Assembly (NCBI GenBank): GCA_019689695.1
Contig: JADGHA010000047.1
Span: 1-15,503, forward strand
Length of the DNA stretch: 15,503 nucleotides
Reading direction: 5' to 3'
Origin: Micromonosporaceae bacterium
GTDB lineage: Bacteria; Actinomycetota; Actinomycetes; Mycobacteriales; Micromonosporaceae
Shown: positions 6,409 to 13,406 of the stretch, piece by piece
Layout of the letters: every line of letters begins with the position of its first letter
Numbering within the stretch: the first letter of the stretch is position 1
Made by a program: the position numbers and the translations under genes
Notes under the pieces: model-generated
Database searches by the model: none
Told to the model about the DNA's origin: nothing
The model's input: only the letters and a program-made list of their open reading frames with translations

Positions 6409-7293
6409 TCAGGCCCGTACGGCCTCCCGCACGCCGGCGAACAGGTCGTCCTCGGGCACCGTGCTGTCCACCAGGGACCGGGCCAACTCGTAGTCCTCGG
6501 TGGGCCATACCCGCTGCTGCAGCTCCAGCGGGACGTGGAACCAGAAGCCGTCCGGGTCCACCTGGGTCGCGTGGGCGCGCAGGGCGTCGTCGCGCACCGG
6601 GAAGTACTCCGCGCACTCCACCCGGGTGGTGACCAGGTGCCCCCGGTCGGCGACCGACTCCGCCTCCAGCCGCTTCAGCCAGTCGGCGTACGGCGAGACC
6701 AGGTCGGCGGCGAGCATCGCCTCGTGGAGGGCCAGGATGCGGGCCTTGTGGAAGCCGGCGTGGTAGTAGAGCTTCAGCGGCTGCCAGGGCTCGCCCTGCT
6801 CGGGGTAGCGCTCCGGGTCGCCGGCCGCCTCGAACGCCGCCACGGTCACCTTGTGGCACATGATGTGGTCCGGATGCGGGTAGCCGCCGTCCTCGGCGTA
6901 GGTGGTCACCACGTGTGGGCGGAACTGCCGCATCAACCCGACCAGCGGCGCCGCCGCGGTCTGCACATCCTGCACCGCGAAGCAGCCCTCCGGCAGCGGC
7001 GGCGGCGGGTCGCCCTCGGGTAGGCCGGAGTCGACGAAGCCCAGCCAGGTCTGGTCCACACCGAGGATCTCCCGGGCGGCCGCCATCTCCGCGCGCCGGA
7101 TGGTCGCCATGTCGCGCCAGACCTCCGGCCGGTCCATCTTCGGGTTGAGCACGCTGCCGCGCTCCCCGCCGGTGCACGTCACGACCAGCACCTGCGCACC
7201 CTCGGCCACGTACTTCGCCATGGTCGCGGCGCCCTTGCTGGACTCATCGTCCGGGTGCGCGTGGACCGCCATCAGGCGCAACTGCTCCGCCAC
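6409..7293 (-). CDS. mca: Mycothiol S-conjugate amidase
   Basis: A 294-aa zinc amidase of the LmbE/PIG-L family. It cleaves mycothiol S-conjugates of electrophiles and antibiotics into a mercapturic acid, which is exported, and GlcN-inositol, which is recycled into mycothiol. The motif MAVHAHPDDESSKG (residues 8-21) supplies zinc ligands H13 and D16 and catalytic D15. The third ligand is in GGYPHPDHIMCH, probably H143. Lys20 after the DDESS motif marks Mca; the deacetylase MshB lacks it. TRVECAEYFPVRDDALRAHATQ and WPTEDYELARS are also family-typical. I chose the GTG at 7293 over an upstream ATG because GGGGAG lies 5 nt before it and it yields a start aligning with mycobacterial Mca. It is divergent from the DUF4307 gene across a 162-bp region. 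Confidence 0.95.
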   Translation of the reverse strand: MAEQLRLMAVHAHPDDESSKGAATMAKYVAEGAQVLVVTCTGGERGSVLNPKMDRPEVWRDMATIRRAEMAAAREILGVDQTWLGFVDSGLPEGDPPPPLPEGCFAVQDVQTAAAPLVGLMRQFRPHVVTTYAEDGGYPHPDHIMCHKVTVAAFEAAGDPERYPEQGEPWQPLKLYYHAGFHKARILALHEAMLAADLVSPYADWLKRLEAESVADRGHLVTTRVECAEYFPVRDDALRAHATQVDPDGFWFHVPLELQQRVWPTEDYELARSLVDSTVPEDDLFAGVREAVRA

Positions 7294-7455
7294 GGATTCT
7301 CCCCTCGTCATCCGCATCCGGCCCACCCGCCCCGCCGGCCGCGGCGCCGGCTGGAAGAATGGACCCCGTCATTCTGGCCTACCGGTCTGACAAATCCTCT
7401 CGGGTAACCCCCGCCGTCCCGGAAGGACGTCCAGAGCTGTGAGGACGACGTCGCG
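7294..7455. promoter_or_regulatory. Divergent promoter region between mca and DUF4307-greA
   Basis: This gap must hold the promoters of both directions. An inverted repeat, AGAATG-GACCCCGT-CATTCT (7356-7375, 6-nt perfect arms, 8-nt spacer), lies near its middle and could be an operator serving both genes. Plus-strand TGACAA (near 7388) followed by TAACCC is a poor promoter match because the spacing is only about 13 nt. GGAAGGA at 7421-7427 is purine-rich but too far from the DUF4307 start to be its ribosome binding site. Confidence 0.4.
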
Positions 7456-7905
7456 GTGACCGAAACGAACGCCATAACTCCGGACGCCGCCCCGGTGTTC
7501 CCGCCCGGGCGGTACGGCCGCCGGCGGGCGTCCCGGCGGGCGCGCCGGTGGGTCACGGCCGCGGTCGCCCTGGCCGCCGTCGCCGCGGGGCTCGTCCTGA
7601 CGCTGCGGCTCCACCAGCAGTACGGCGCGGGGGCGTACGACGCGGAGCTGGTCCGCTACACGGAGGTGACCGACCGCCAGGTGGTGATCCAGTTCCGGGT
7701 GAACCTGCCCGCGGGCGAGCCGGCCAGCTGCACGGTCCGGGCCCGCAACCGGGCGGGGGTCGAGGTCGGCCGGGCCGTGGTGACGGTTCCCCCGGGCCAG
7801 GAGCGGCACCAGGTGGTCACCTACCGGCTGGCCACCAGCGAGCGGCCGGTCAGCGGGGAGGTCCTCGGCTGCGGGCCGGCGGAGGCCGGCAACTCCGGCC
7901 GGTAG
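7456..7905 (+). CDS. DUF4307-family membrane-anchored protein
   Basis: A 149-aa protein of unknown function. The first 32 residues are rich in Pro then Arg (GRYGRRRASRRARRW), followed by one hydrophobic helix at about 33-51, then about 95 residues of beta-rich sequence (YTEVTDRQVVIQFRVNLPAGEPASCTVRARN) with two cysteines (in ASCTV and LGCGP). With the Arg cluster inside, the domain would face the outside. This is the usual form of the DUF4307 proteins found between mca and greA in actinobacteria (Rv1081c in M. tuberculosis, from memory). The GTG start at 7456 has GAGG 11 nt upstream, a rather long spacing. The last codons and the TAG stop lie inside the first unit of a 33-bp tandem repeat that runs on toward greA. 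Confidence 0.85.
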   Translation: MTETNAITPDAAPVFPPGRYGRRRASRRARRWVTAAVALAAVAAGLVLTLRLHQQYGAGAYDAELVRYTEVTDRQVVIQFRVNLPAGEPASCTVRARNRAGVEVGRAVVTVPPGQERHQVVTYRLATSERPVSGEVLGCGPAEAGNSGR

Positions 7906-7970
7906 CGGCCGGCTGATGCCGGCAACTCCGGCCAGCAAATGTCGGCGGAGGTCGGCATCTCCGGTCAGTA
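7885..7970. repeat. 33-bp-period tandem repeat from DUF4307 3' end to the greA promoter
   Basis: A 20-nt core (GCCGGCAACTCCGGCCGGTA in the first copy) occurs at 7885, 7918 and 7951, an exact period of 33 bp. Copy 2 differs at two or three positions and copy 3 (GTCGGCATCTCCGGTCAGTA) is more diverged. Each core is a small hairpin, GGCCGG-CAACT-CCGGCC in copy 1. Copy 1 encodes the end of DUF4307 and includes its stop codon. The third 33-bp unit ends inside the TTGACA of the greA promoter. It may act as a weak transcription barrier between the two genes. Confidence 0.8.
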
Positions 7971-7978
7971 AAGATCGG

Positions 7979-8010
7979 TTGACAATTCGGGAGCGCTTCG
8001 CTGGTAAAAT
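7979..8010 (+). promoter_or_regulatory. Promoter of greA
   Basis: A perfect -35 box TTGACA (7979-7984) and a near-perfect -10 box TAAAAT (8005-8010) stand in front of greA, both rare in this GC-rich sequence. They are 20 bp apart, longer than the usual 17-18. The spacer contains a short dyad (AGCG-CTT-CGCT). The transcript would begin near 8017, giving a leader of about 43 nt. This promoter lets greA be expressed apart from the DUF4307 gene upstream. Confidence 0.7.
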
Positions 8011-8059
8011 TGGCGGTTCTATGCGCTCAGCCCAAACCGCCAACCTGAGGAGATCGTCA

Positions 8060-8557
8060 GTGTCTACGACCGACCGCGAGGCGCCGCACACCTGGCTGTC
8101 TCAGGACGCGTACGACCGGCTGAAGGCGGAGCTCGACGAACTCATCGCGAACCGCCCGGTCATCGCCGCCGAGATCAACGCCCGCCGCGAGGAGGGTGAC
8201 CTGCGCGAGAACGGCGGATATCACGCGGCTCGGGAGGAGCAGGGCAAGCAGGAGGCGCGCATCCGCCAACTGCAGGAGCTGCTGCGCACCGCGCGGGTGG
8301 GCGAGGCGCCCGCCACGGACCGGGTCGCGCCCGGCATGGTGGTGACCATCCGGTTCGACGACGACAGCGACGACACCGAGACGTTCCTGCTCGGCTCCCG
8401 GGAGATCGCGGCCACCACAGACCTGACCGTCTACAGCCCGGAGTCCGCCCTGGGCAAGGCGATCCTCGGCACCCGGGCCGGCCAGACGGTCACCTACACC
8501 GCGCCCAGCGGCGCCGACATCAAGGTGACCGTGGTGTCGTTCCACCCCTTCGGGTGA
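8060..8557 (+). CDS. greA: Transcription elongation factor GreA
   Basis: A 165-aa protein that enters the secondary channel of RNA polymerase and stimulates cleavage of the RNA 3' end in backtracked complexes. Residues ~12-85 form the antiparallel coiled coil; its tip carries the acidic residues D47 and E50 in EEGDLRENGGYHAAREEQ, equivalent to D41 and E44 of the E. coli protein. Residues ~90-165 form the FKBP-like domain (VAPGMVVTIRFDDDSDDTETFLLG and YSPESALGKAILG). The GTG start at 8060 was chosen over longer in-frame options because GAGGAG (8047-8052) sits 7 nt upstream and the length fits actinobacterial GreA. A strong promoter lies at 7979-8010. It converges on ilvA with a gap of 30 bp. 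Confidence 0.96.
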   Translation: MSTTDREAPHTWLSQDAYDRLKAELDELIANRPVIAAEINARREEGDLRENGGYHAAREEQGKQEARIRQLQELLRTARVGEAPATDRVAPGMVVTIRFDDDSDDTETFLLGSREIAATTDLTVYSPESALGKAILGTRAGQTVTYTAPSGADIKVTVVSFHPFG

Positions 8558-8565
8558 CCGGCGGC

Positions 8566-8597
8566 GGCCGGCCGGGCAAGCGCGCCGCTAGCCGGCC
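8566..8597. terminator. Possible bidirectional terminator between greA and ilvA
   Basis: GGCCGGC (8566-8572) and GCCGGCC (8591-8597) form a 7-bp perfect stem with an 18-nt loop, centred on the 30-bp gap between the convergent greA and ilvA genes and overlapping the ilvA stop. There is no T-tract on either side. The sequence is so G/C-rich that chance pairing is possible. Confidence 0.3.
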
Positions 8598-9817
8598 ACC
8601 CCGCCGGGGGCGAAGGTGACTTCGTAGCCGCTGTCGCGCAGGGCGGCGAGCAGCCGGCCGGAGTGCTCAGGCCCGCGGGTCTCCACCGACAGGGCAATCT
8701 GGACCTCGCCCAGGTGCAGCCGCGGGTCGTGCCGCTGGTGCTCCACGTCCACCACGTTCGCCCGGTGCTCGGCGATCTGGGCCAGCAGCCGCGCGAGCTG
8801 GCCTGGGCGGTCCGCGCAGCGCACGGTGAATCGCAGGTAGCGGCCGGCCGACGCGAGCCCGTGCTCGATCATCTTCAGCAGCACGAGCGGGTCGACGTTG
8901 CCGCCGGAGAGCACCGCGACCGCCGGCGTCGGGACGCGGGCGGCGCCGGCCAGCAGGGCCGCCACCCCGGCGCTGCCCGCCGGCTCCACCACCAGCTTCG
9001 ACCGCTCCAGCAGCATCAGCAGCGCTCGGGAGATGTCCTCCTCGGTCACCGTGACCACGTCGTCCACGAGCTTGCTGACGTGGGCGAAGGTCAGCTCGCC
9101 CGGGCAGCCGACCGCGATGCCGTCGGCGATCGTGGCGTAGCCGGGGAGCCGGACCGGCGCCCCGGCGGTCAGCGACGGCGGGAACGCGGCCGCGCCCGCT
9201 GCCTGTACTCCGATCACCCGGATGTCCGGGCGCAGCGCCTTGGCGGCCACCGCGATCCCGGAGATCAGCCCGCCGCCGCCCACACCGACCACGATCGTCC
9301 GCACGTCCGGGCACTGCTCGAGGATCTCCAGCGCGACCGTGCCCTGCCCGGCGATCACATCCGGGTGGTCGAACGGGTGGATGAGGATCGCGCCGGTGCG
9401 GTCGGCGAACTCCTGCGCGGCCAGCAGCGCGTCGTCCACCGTGTCGCCGACCAGCTCCACCTTCGCCCCGTACCCCTTGGTCGCGGCGACCTTGGGCAGC
9501 GCCGCCGCGACCGGCATGAAGACGGTAGCCGCGGCGTCACAGAGCCCGGCCGCGAGCGCGACGCCCTGGGCGTGGTTGCCGGCGCTCGCCGCGACCACGC
9601 CGCGGGCGCGTTCCTGTGGGGACAGCCGGCAGATGCGCACGTACGCGCCGCGAACCTTGAAGGATCCCCCGCGCTGCAGGTTCTCGCACTTCAGCCAGGC
9701 TGGCCCGGCCAGGGCGGTGGCCAACGGCCGGCAGGGCTCGAGCGGCGTGACGCGGATGACCCCGTCGAGCAGCTTCCGGGCGGCCTGCACCTCGGTGAGG
9801 TTGACCAGTTCAGTCAC
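8588..9817 (-). CDS. ilvA: Threonine ammonia-lyase (threonine dehydratase)
   Basis: A 409-aa PLP enzyme that converts threonine to 2-oxobutanoate and ammonia, the first step toward isoleucine. Fold type II motifs are intact: the PLP lysine K54 in GGSFKVRGAY, ASAGNHAQGVA at about 77-87, the phosphate-binding loop GVGGGGLISG at about 178-187, and the SGGNVDP segment that binds the pyridine ring. A single short ACT-like domain occupies about residues 325-400 (RYLRFTVRCADRPGQLARLL). That makes it the ~400-aa type also called TdcB-like, not the ~510-aa E. coli biosynthetic form with two ACT-like subdomains. Feedback control by isoleucine is therefore uncertain. The GTG start lacks a well-spaced ribosome binding site (AGGG ends 1 nt away). 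It lies 42 bp after DUF4328 on the same strand. Confidence 0.93.
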   Translation of the reverse strand: MTELVNLTEVQAARKLLDGVIRVTPLEPCRPLATALAGPAWLKCENLQRGGSFKVRGAYVRICRLSPQERARGVVAASAGNHAQGVALAAGLCDAAATVFMPVAAALPKVAATKGYGAKVELVGDTVDDALLAAQEFADRTGAILIHPFDHPDVIAGQGTVALEILEQCPDVRTIVVGVGGGGLISGIAVAAKALRPDIRVIGVQAAGAAAFPPSLTAGAPVRLPGYATIADGIAVGCPGELTFAHVSKLVDDVVTVTEEDISRALLMLLERSKLVVEPAGSAGVAALLAGAARVPTPAVAVLSGGNVDPLVLLKMIEHGLASAGRYLRFTVRCADRPGQLARLLAQIAEHRANVVDVEHQRHDPRLHLGEVQIALSVETRGPEHSGRLLAALRDSGYEVTFAPGGVAG

Positions 9818-9859
9818 ACCCTGATGGTGCCACCCGCCGAGCCTGTTGCCGCGCGCGGC

Positions 9860-10681
9860 TCAGACCCCGCTCTGCCAGGGGTCGGCGGCCGGCGGTGGCT
9901 GTACGGGCTGGGATGGCTGCACGGGCTGGGGCGGCTGCACGGCCTGGGGCGGCTGCGGCGGGTAGGGCGATGGGGCCACCACCATGCCGGGCATGACCGG
10001 CGGTGGCGTGCCGGCAGCTATCCGGTTCTCCTGCGCCCGACTGACCTTGATGACCAGGATGGCCAGCAGGATGCCGGCGACCACCTCCAGCAGCAGGCCC
10101 GGGATGCCCCGGCCGACCTGGTTGCCGTAGTAGTGGATGTACTCCTGGTAGTCCTCGGGGCCGTTGATCCGGGTCGGCAACGCATCGAACTCCCCGTTGT
10201 CCCGGGCGAGCCCCCGGTCCACCACGTTGGCCACCAGCCAGACGACCCACCAGCTGTACGCCAGACCGGCCCCACCCAACGACTCACGGGCCACCGAGGC
10301 GGCCACCCGGCAGGGGATGACCAGGTTGGCGAACGGGATGAACCAGCCCCCGATCGCCCAGCCGGCCTTCATCGTCGGGGTCGCTTCCGGAAACGCGTCC
10401 AGGTTCTTGCGCGCCCGGTACAGCCAGGTGATGAACACGACCGCGGTGGCGAGGACGCAGCCGAGGTAGGCCAGGGCGAACGGGGTCGCCACGAGCTGCG
10501 CCTGGTTGAGCAGGTCGACGTCGTCGTCCCGCTGCGCCCGGCGGGCCATCGCCCGGGCGATCAGTGGCGAGAGGGTCAGGGCGAACGAGGCGGCGACCGC
10601 CACGGCGAGCAGGACGACGGTGGCGATGCCCACGCCCCGCACTGAGTACGTGCGCGCGTAGGGGTTAAGGGGCTGGCTCAT
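9860..10681 (-). CDS. DUF4328-family multi-pass membrane protein
   Basis: A 273-aa protein with no assigned function. Five hydrophobic segments are visible at about residues 15-38, 66-88, 106-125, 141-154 and 192-212. The middle holds the DUF4328-like pattern FITWLYRARKNLDAFPEATP...AGWAIGGWFIPFANLVIPCRV, in which W-R-N-D and the GWFIPFANL stretch are typical. Residues ~222-273 form a Pro/Gln/Val-rich cytosolic tail with QPPQPVQPSQPVQPP repeats. ATG 10681 has AAGGA 7 nt upstream. On the minus strand it lies between the amidase (81 bp upstream) and ilvA (42 bp downstream), so it may be co-transcribed with ilvA. TACAGT (near 10725-10730, minus strand) could be a -10 box of its own, weakly supported. 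Confidence 0.82.
   Translation of the reverse strand: MSQPLNPYARTYSVRGVGIATVVLLAVAVAASFALTLSPLIARAMARRAQRDDDVDLLNQAQLVATPFALAYLGCVLATAVVFITWLYRARKNLDAFPEATPTMKAGWAIGGWFIPFANLVIPCRVAASVARESLGGAGLAYSWWVVWLVANVVDRGLARDNGEFDALPTRINGPEDYQEYIHYYGNQVGRGIPGLLLEVVAGILLAILVIKVSRAQENRIAAGTPPPVMPGMVVAPSPYPPQPPQAVQPPQPVQPSQPVQPPPAADPWQSGV
9897..9968 (-). repeat. 18-bp coding repeat for the Pro-Gln-Val tail of DUF4328
   Basis: Four consecutive 18-bp units (9897, 9915, 9933, 9951; plus-strand core GGCTGCACGGGCTGGGGC) encode a six-residue Gln-Pro-Pro/Ser-Gln-Pro-Val pattern. Units 2 and 3 differ by one base; units 1 and 4 are more diverged. Because the length is a multiple of three, copy-number change would lengthen or shorten the tail in frame. 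Confidence 0.8.
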
Positions 10682-10762
10682 GGAGTCGTCCTTGGGCCGT
10701 AGGGATGGTGAGGCTGCCGAGGAACTGTAGGGGATCGGCGCCCGTCGTGGTAGACCCGTCCG

Positions 10763-12157
10763 CTACTCGGTCGCCAATCCGACGCGCGGCCAGCCGGGGG
10801 CGTGCCGCGGCCAGGGCGCGGCCAGCTCGATCTGGCCGGCCACGGCGAGCAGCAGCAGCTCCGAACCGGGCTGCCCGACCAGCTGGACGCCGAGCGGCAG
10901 GCCGTCCGGGCGGGTGCCGACGGGGACCACCACGGCCGGGAGGCCGGCGATGTTCCACGGGGCCGCGTATGGGGCGTACCGGATGTTGGTCAGCAGGTTG
11001 GCCCGCCACGACCGGCCGGACCAGGCCACGGCCGGCGGCGGCGCCGTGGCCAGGGCGGGCGTCAGCAGCAGATCGAACGAACCGTCGCGGAAGAACGCCA
11101 CGCTCTGGTCACGGAAGGCCGCCCGGTCCTCCTCGCGGACGTACCCGCGCCGCCACGCCCAGGCGCCCAGCTTGACGTGCCGCCGGGTGCGCGGCTGCAG
11201 CGCGGCCACGTCCAGCCCGGCCTCCTCGGCATCGCGGTAGGCGCCGGCGAACCAGGTGGCCAGGCCCTTGAGGCCCAGCTTCGTGGAGTACGCCGGATCC
11301 GCGGCGACCAGGTCGTGCCCGGCGTCGGCGAGCAGCCGGGAGGCGGTCGCCACCGCGCCGCGGTTGGCCGAGTCCGGGCGTACCCCCTGGACCGGGCTGC
11401 GCAGCGAGACGGCCACCCGCAGCCGCGACGGCTCGACGAGCTTGCCCGGCGTCCGGCCGGCCAGCACGGCGAACCCGGTCGCCGCGTCGGCCACGGTGGT
11501 GGCGAGGATGCCGTTCTCGGCCAGCCCGAACCAGCTCTCCGCGGGCAGCCCGGACGGGACTACGCCGCGGCCGGGCTTGATGCCGACCAGGCCGCAGCAG
11601 GCGGCCGGGATGCGGATCGATCCCAGCCCGTCGTTGCCCTGCGCCAACGGCACCAGGCCGGCGGCGACCGCGGCCGCCGCGCCGCCGGACGATCCACCGG
11701 GCGTGCGGTCGGTCCGCCACGGGTTGCGGGTGATCGCGGACTGGTCGTCGGTGGTGCCCCACAGGCCGAGCTCGGGCATCCGGGTGACCCCGATCACCAC
11801 GGCCCCCGCGCCGCGCAGCCGGCGTACCACCTCGTGGTCGGCCGAGGCGACCGGCGCGGCGCCGGCCGCGGAACCGTTCCATGTGGGCAGTCCGGCGACA
11901 GGGGTGTTCTCCTTGACCGCGACCGGGACCCCGGCCAGCGGCAGGTTGGCCAGGTCGGGCTCGTCGTCCACCTTCTCCGCCTCGGCGGCCGCGGCCGCGG
12001 CCCGCACCACACGGAACGCGTTGAGTTCGGGCTCGGCGTCGCGGATGTGGTCCAGGTGGTCAGCGACCACCTGGGTCGCCGACGTGTCGCCGCGCCGCAC
12101 CGCCCGGGCGATCTGCTTGGCGGTCGCGCCCACCCAGCTCGACGTGGGCTGCTGCAT
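10763..12157 (-). CDS. Amidase signature family hydrolase
   Basis: A 464-aa enzyme of the amidase signature family, which hydrolyses carboxamides with a Ser-cisSer-Lys triad. The triad is visible: K82 in GVPVAVKEN, the Ser pair at 156-157 in TPGGSSGGAAAAVAAG, and nucleophile S180 in GNDGLGSIRIPAACCGLVGIKP. The substrate cannot be told. It lacks the gatB/gatC neighbours and the GatA-specific sequence, so it is not the glutamyl-tRNA amidotransferase subunit; a secondary-amide or aryl-amide hydrolase is more likely. The ATG at 12157 was chosen over a GTG two codons earlier because GGAGG lies 5 nt before the ATG and the GTG falls inside it. It follows metB by 71 bp on the same strand, but two GC hairpins sit between. 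Confidence 0.9.
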   Translation of the reverse strand: MQQPTSSWVGATAKQIARAVRRGDTSATQVVADHLDHIRDAEPELNAFRVVRAAAAAAEAEKVDDEPDLANLPLAGVPVAVKENTPVAGLPTWNGSAAGAAPVASADHEVVRRLRGAGAVVIGVTRMPELGLWGTTDDQSAITRNPWRTDRTPGGSSGGAAAAVAAGLVPLAQGNDGLGSIRIPAACCGLVGIKPGRGVVPSGLPAESWFGLAENGILATTVADAATGFAVLAGRTPGKLVEPSRLRVAVSLRSPVQGVRPDSANRGAVATASRLLADAGHDLVAADPAYSTKLGLKGLATWFAGAYRDAEEAGLDVAALQPRTRRHVKLGAWAWRRGYVREEDRAAFRDQSVAFFRDGSFDLLLTPALATAPPPAVAWSGRSWRANLLTNIRYAPYAAPWNIAGLPAVVVPVGTRPDGLPLGVQLVGQPGSELLLLAVAGQIELAAPWPRHAPGWPRVGLATE

Positions 12158-12195
12158 TGCCACCTCCGAAACTCACCCGCCCGCCCTCGCGTCCC

Positions 12196-12228
12196 GCCGC
12201 GCCCGCGGCGTACCCGGCCGGATCCGGC
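12196..12228 (-). terminator. Tandem GC hairpins after metB
   Basis: Immediately after the metB stop there is a perfect 12-bp palindrome, GCCGGATCCGGC (12217-12228). About 7 nt further along the minus strand is a second perfect hairpin, GCCGC-4 nt-GCGGC (12196-12209). There is no U-tract, which is usual for actinobacterial terminators. The palindrome could also be a protein site for the amidase gene. Confidence 0.45.
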
Positions 12229-13368
12229 TCAGGCCAGCGCCTGCTCCAGATCGGCGAGCAGGTCGTCGACCGTCTCGATGCCGACAGACAGTCGCACGAG
12301 ATCGGCCGGAACTTCAAGCGGCGAGCCGGCCGCGCTGGCGTGTGTCATCCGTCCAGGATGCTCGATCAGCGACTCCACCCCGCCCAGCGACTCGGCGAGC
12401 ACGAACAGTCGCGCCCGGTTGCAGATCTCGATGGCGTGCTGCTCACCGCCCGCGGCCCGGAACGACACCATGCCGCCGAACCGGCGCATCTGCTTGGCCG
12501 CAATCTCGTGTCCAGGATGGTCGGACAGGCCCGGGTAGAGGACGGTGGCCACCGCCCGGTGCCGCGTCAGGTACTCCGCGACCCGTTCCGCGTTGTCGCA
12601 GTGCCGGTCCATGCGTACGCCCAGGGTCCGCACGCCGCGCAGGGTCAGCCAGGCGTCGAACGGGCCGTCCACCCCGCCCATCGCGTTCTGATGGAAGGCG
12701 ACCGGCTCGGCCAGTGCCGCATCGGCGAAGACCAGCGCGCCACCCACCACATCGGAGTGCCCGCCGATGTACTTGGTGGTGGAGTGCACCACCACGTCGG
12801 CGCCGAGCGCGATCGGCTGCTGAAGGTAGGGCGAGGCGAACGTGTTGTCCACCACCAGGATGGCGTCGTGCTCGTGCGCCAACCCGGCCAGCGCGCTGAT
12901 GTCCGCGATGCCGAGCAGGGGGTTTGTCGGCGTCTCCGTCCAGATCACCCGGGTGCGGCCGGTCATCGCCGCGCGTACCGCATCCACATCGGACATGTGC
13001 GCGGCGGTCCAGGTCAGACCCCACCGCTCGGCCACCTTCGCGAAGAGCCGGAAGGTGCCGCCGTACGCGTCGTCCGGGATGACCACGTGGTCGCCCGGCC
13101 GGCACACCGCGCGCAGCAACGTGTCCTCGGCGGCCAGGCCGCTGGCGAAGGCGAGCGCCCGGCGGCCGCCCTCCAGCGCGGCCAGGCACTCCTGCAGGGC
13201 GTCGCGGGTCGGGTTGCCGGAGCGGCTGTACTCGTACCCGAGCCGCGGCGAGCCGACCGCGTCCTGCGCGTACGTGGAGGTGGCGTATATGGGTGGCACC
13301 ACCGCGCCGGTCCGCGGGTCGGGCTCCTGCCCGGCATGGATGGCCAGCGTCTCGAAGCCGTAGTTCAT
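12229..13368 (-). CDS. metB: Cystathionine gamma-synthase / gamma-lyase
   Basis: A 379-aa PLP enzyme of the Cys/Met metabolism family. It either joins O-activated homoserine and cysteine into cystathionine or splits cystathionine to cysteine. The PLP lysine is K199 in HSTTKYIGGHSDVVGG. Also intact are YEYSRSGNPTRDALQ (residues 45-59), the ASGLAAEDTLLR loop, VDNTFASPYLQQP (about 173-185), and SLGGVESLIEHPGRMTHAS near the C-terminus. Motifs alone do not separate synthase from lyase, and actinobacterial enzymes often do both. The name follows the gene at the equivalent site in mycobacteria. The ATG at 13368 gives the standard N-terminus (FETLAIHAGQEPD). It has no ribosome binding site but a TAGCCT box 7 nt upstream, suggesting leaderless mRNA. 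It may feed cysteine to mycothiol synthesis. Confidence 0.93.
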   Translation of the reverse strand: MNYGFETLAIHAGQEPDPRTGAVVPPIYATSTYAQDAVGSPRLGYEYSRSGNPTRDALQECLAALEGGRRALAFASGLAAEDTLLRAVCRPGDHVVIPDDAYGGTFRLFAKVAERWGLTWTAAHMSDVDAVRAAMTGRTRVIWTETPTNPLLGIADISALAGLAHEHDAILVVDNTFASPYLQQPIALGADVVVHSTTKYIGGHSDVVGGALVFADAALAEPVAFHQNAMGGVDGPFDAWLTLRGVRTLGVRMDRHCDNAERVAEYLTRHRAVATVLYPGLSDHPGHEIAAKQMRRFGGMVSFRAAGGEQHAIEICNRARLFVLAESLGGVESLIEHPGRMTHASAAGSPLEVPADLVRLSVGIETVDDLLADLEQALA

Positions 13369-13406
13369 GCTGCTGAGGCTAGTCGGGTGCCGGATAGGGT
13401 TCCGGG
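13369..13406. promoter_or_regulatory. Compact divergent promoter of metB and the HIT gene
   Basis: The two start codons are only 38 bp apart. A -10-like box for metB, TAGCCT on the minus strand (13376-13381), ends 7 nt before its ATG. A -10-like box for the HIT gene, TAGGGT on the plus strand (13395-13400), ends 6 nt before its GTG. Neither gene has a ribosome binding site, so both look leaderless. With a 17-bp spacer, the -35 position of each promoter falls on the other's -10 box, so RNA polymerase could probably serve only one direction at a time. Confidence 0.5.

Noticed and set aside
7294..7326. An ATG start for mca 11 codons upstream
   Set aside because: The GTG at 7293 has a well-placed GGGGAG and matches the usual Mca N-terminus.
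7439..7459. A six-codon ORF whose TGA overlaps the GTG of DUF4307, similar to the GGDEF-EAL leader
   Set aside because: It is very short, and the nearest ribosome-binding-like sequence is 11 nt away; overlap by chance is likely. Worth revisiting only if conserved.
8663..10645. A 660-codon plus-strand open frame
   Set aside because: It lies opposite ilvA and DUF4328, both with convincing motifs; its sequence is His/Arg/Gly-rich and matches no family.
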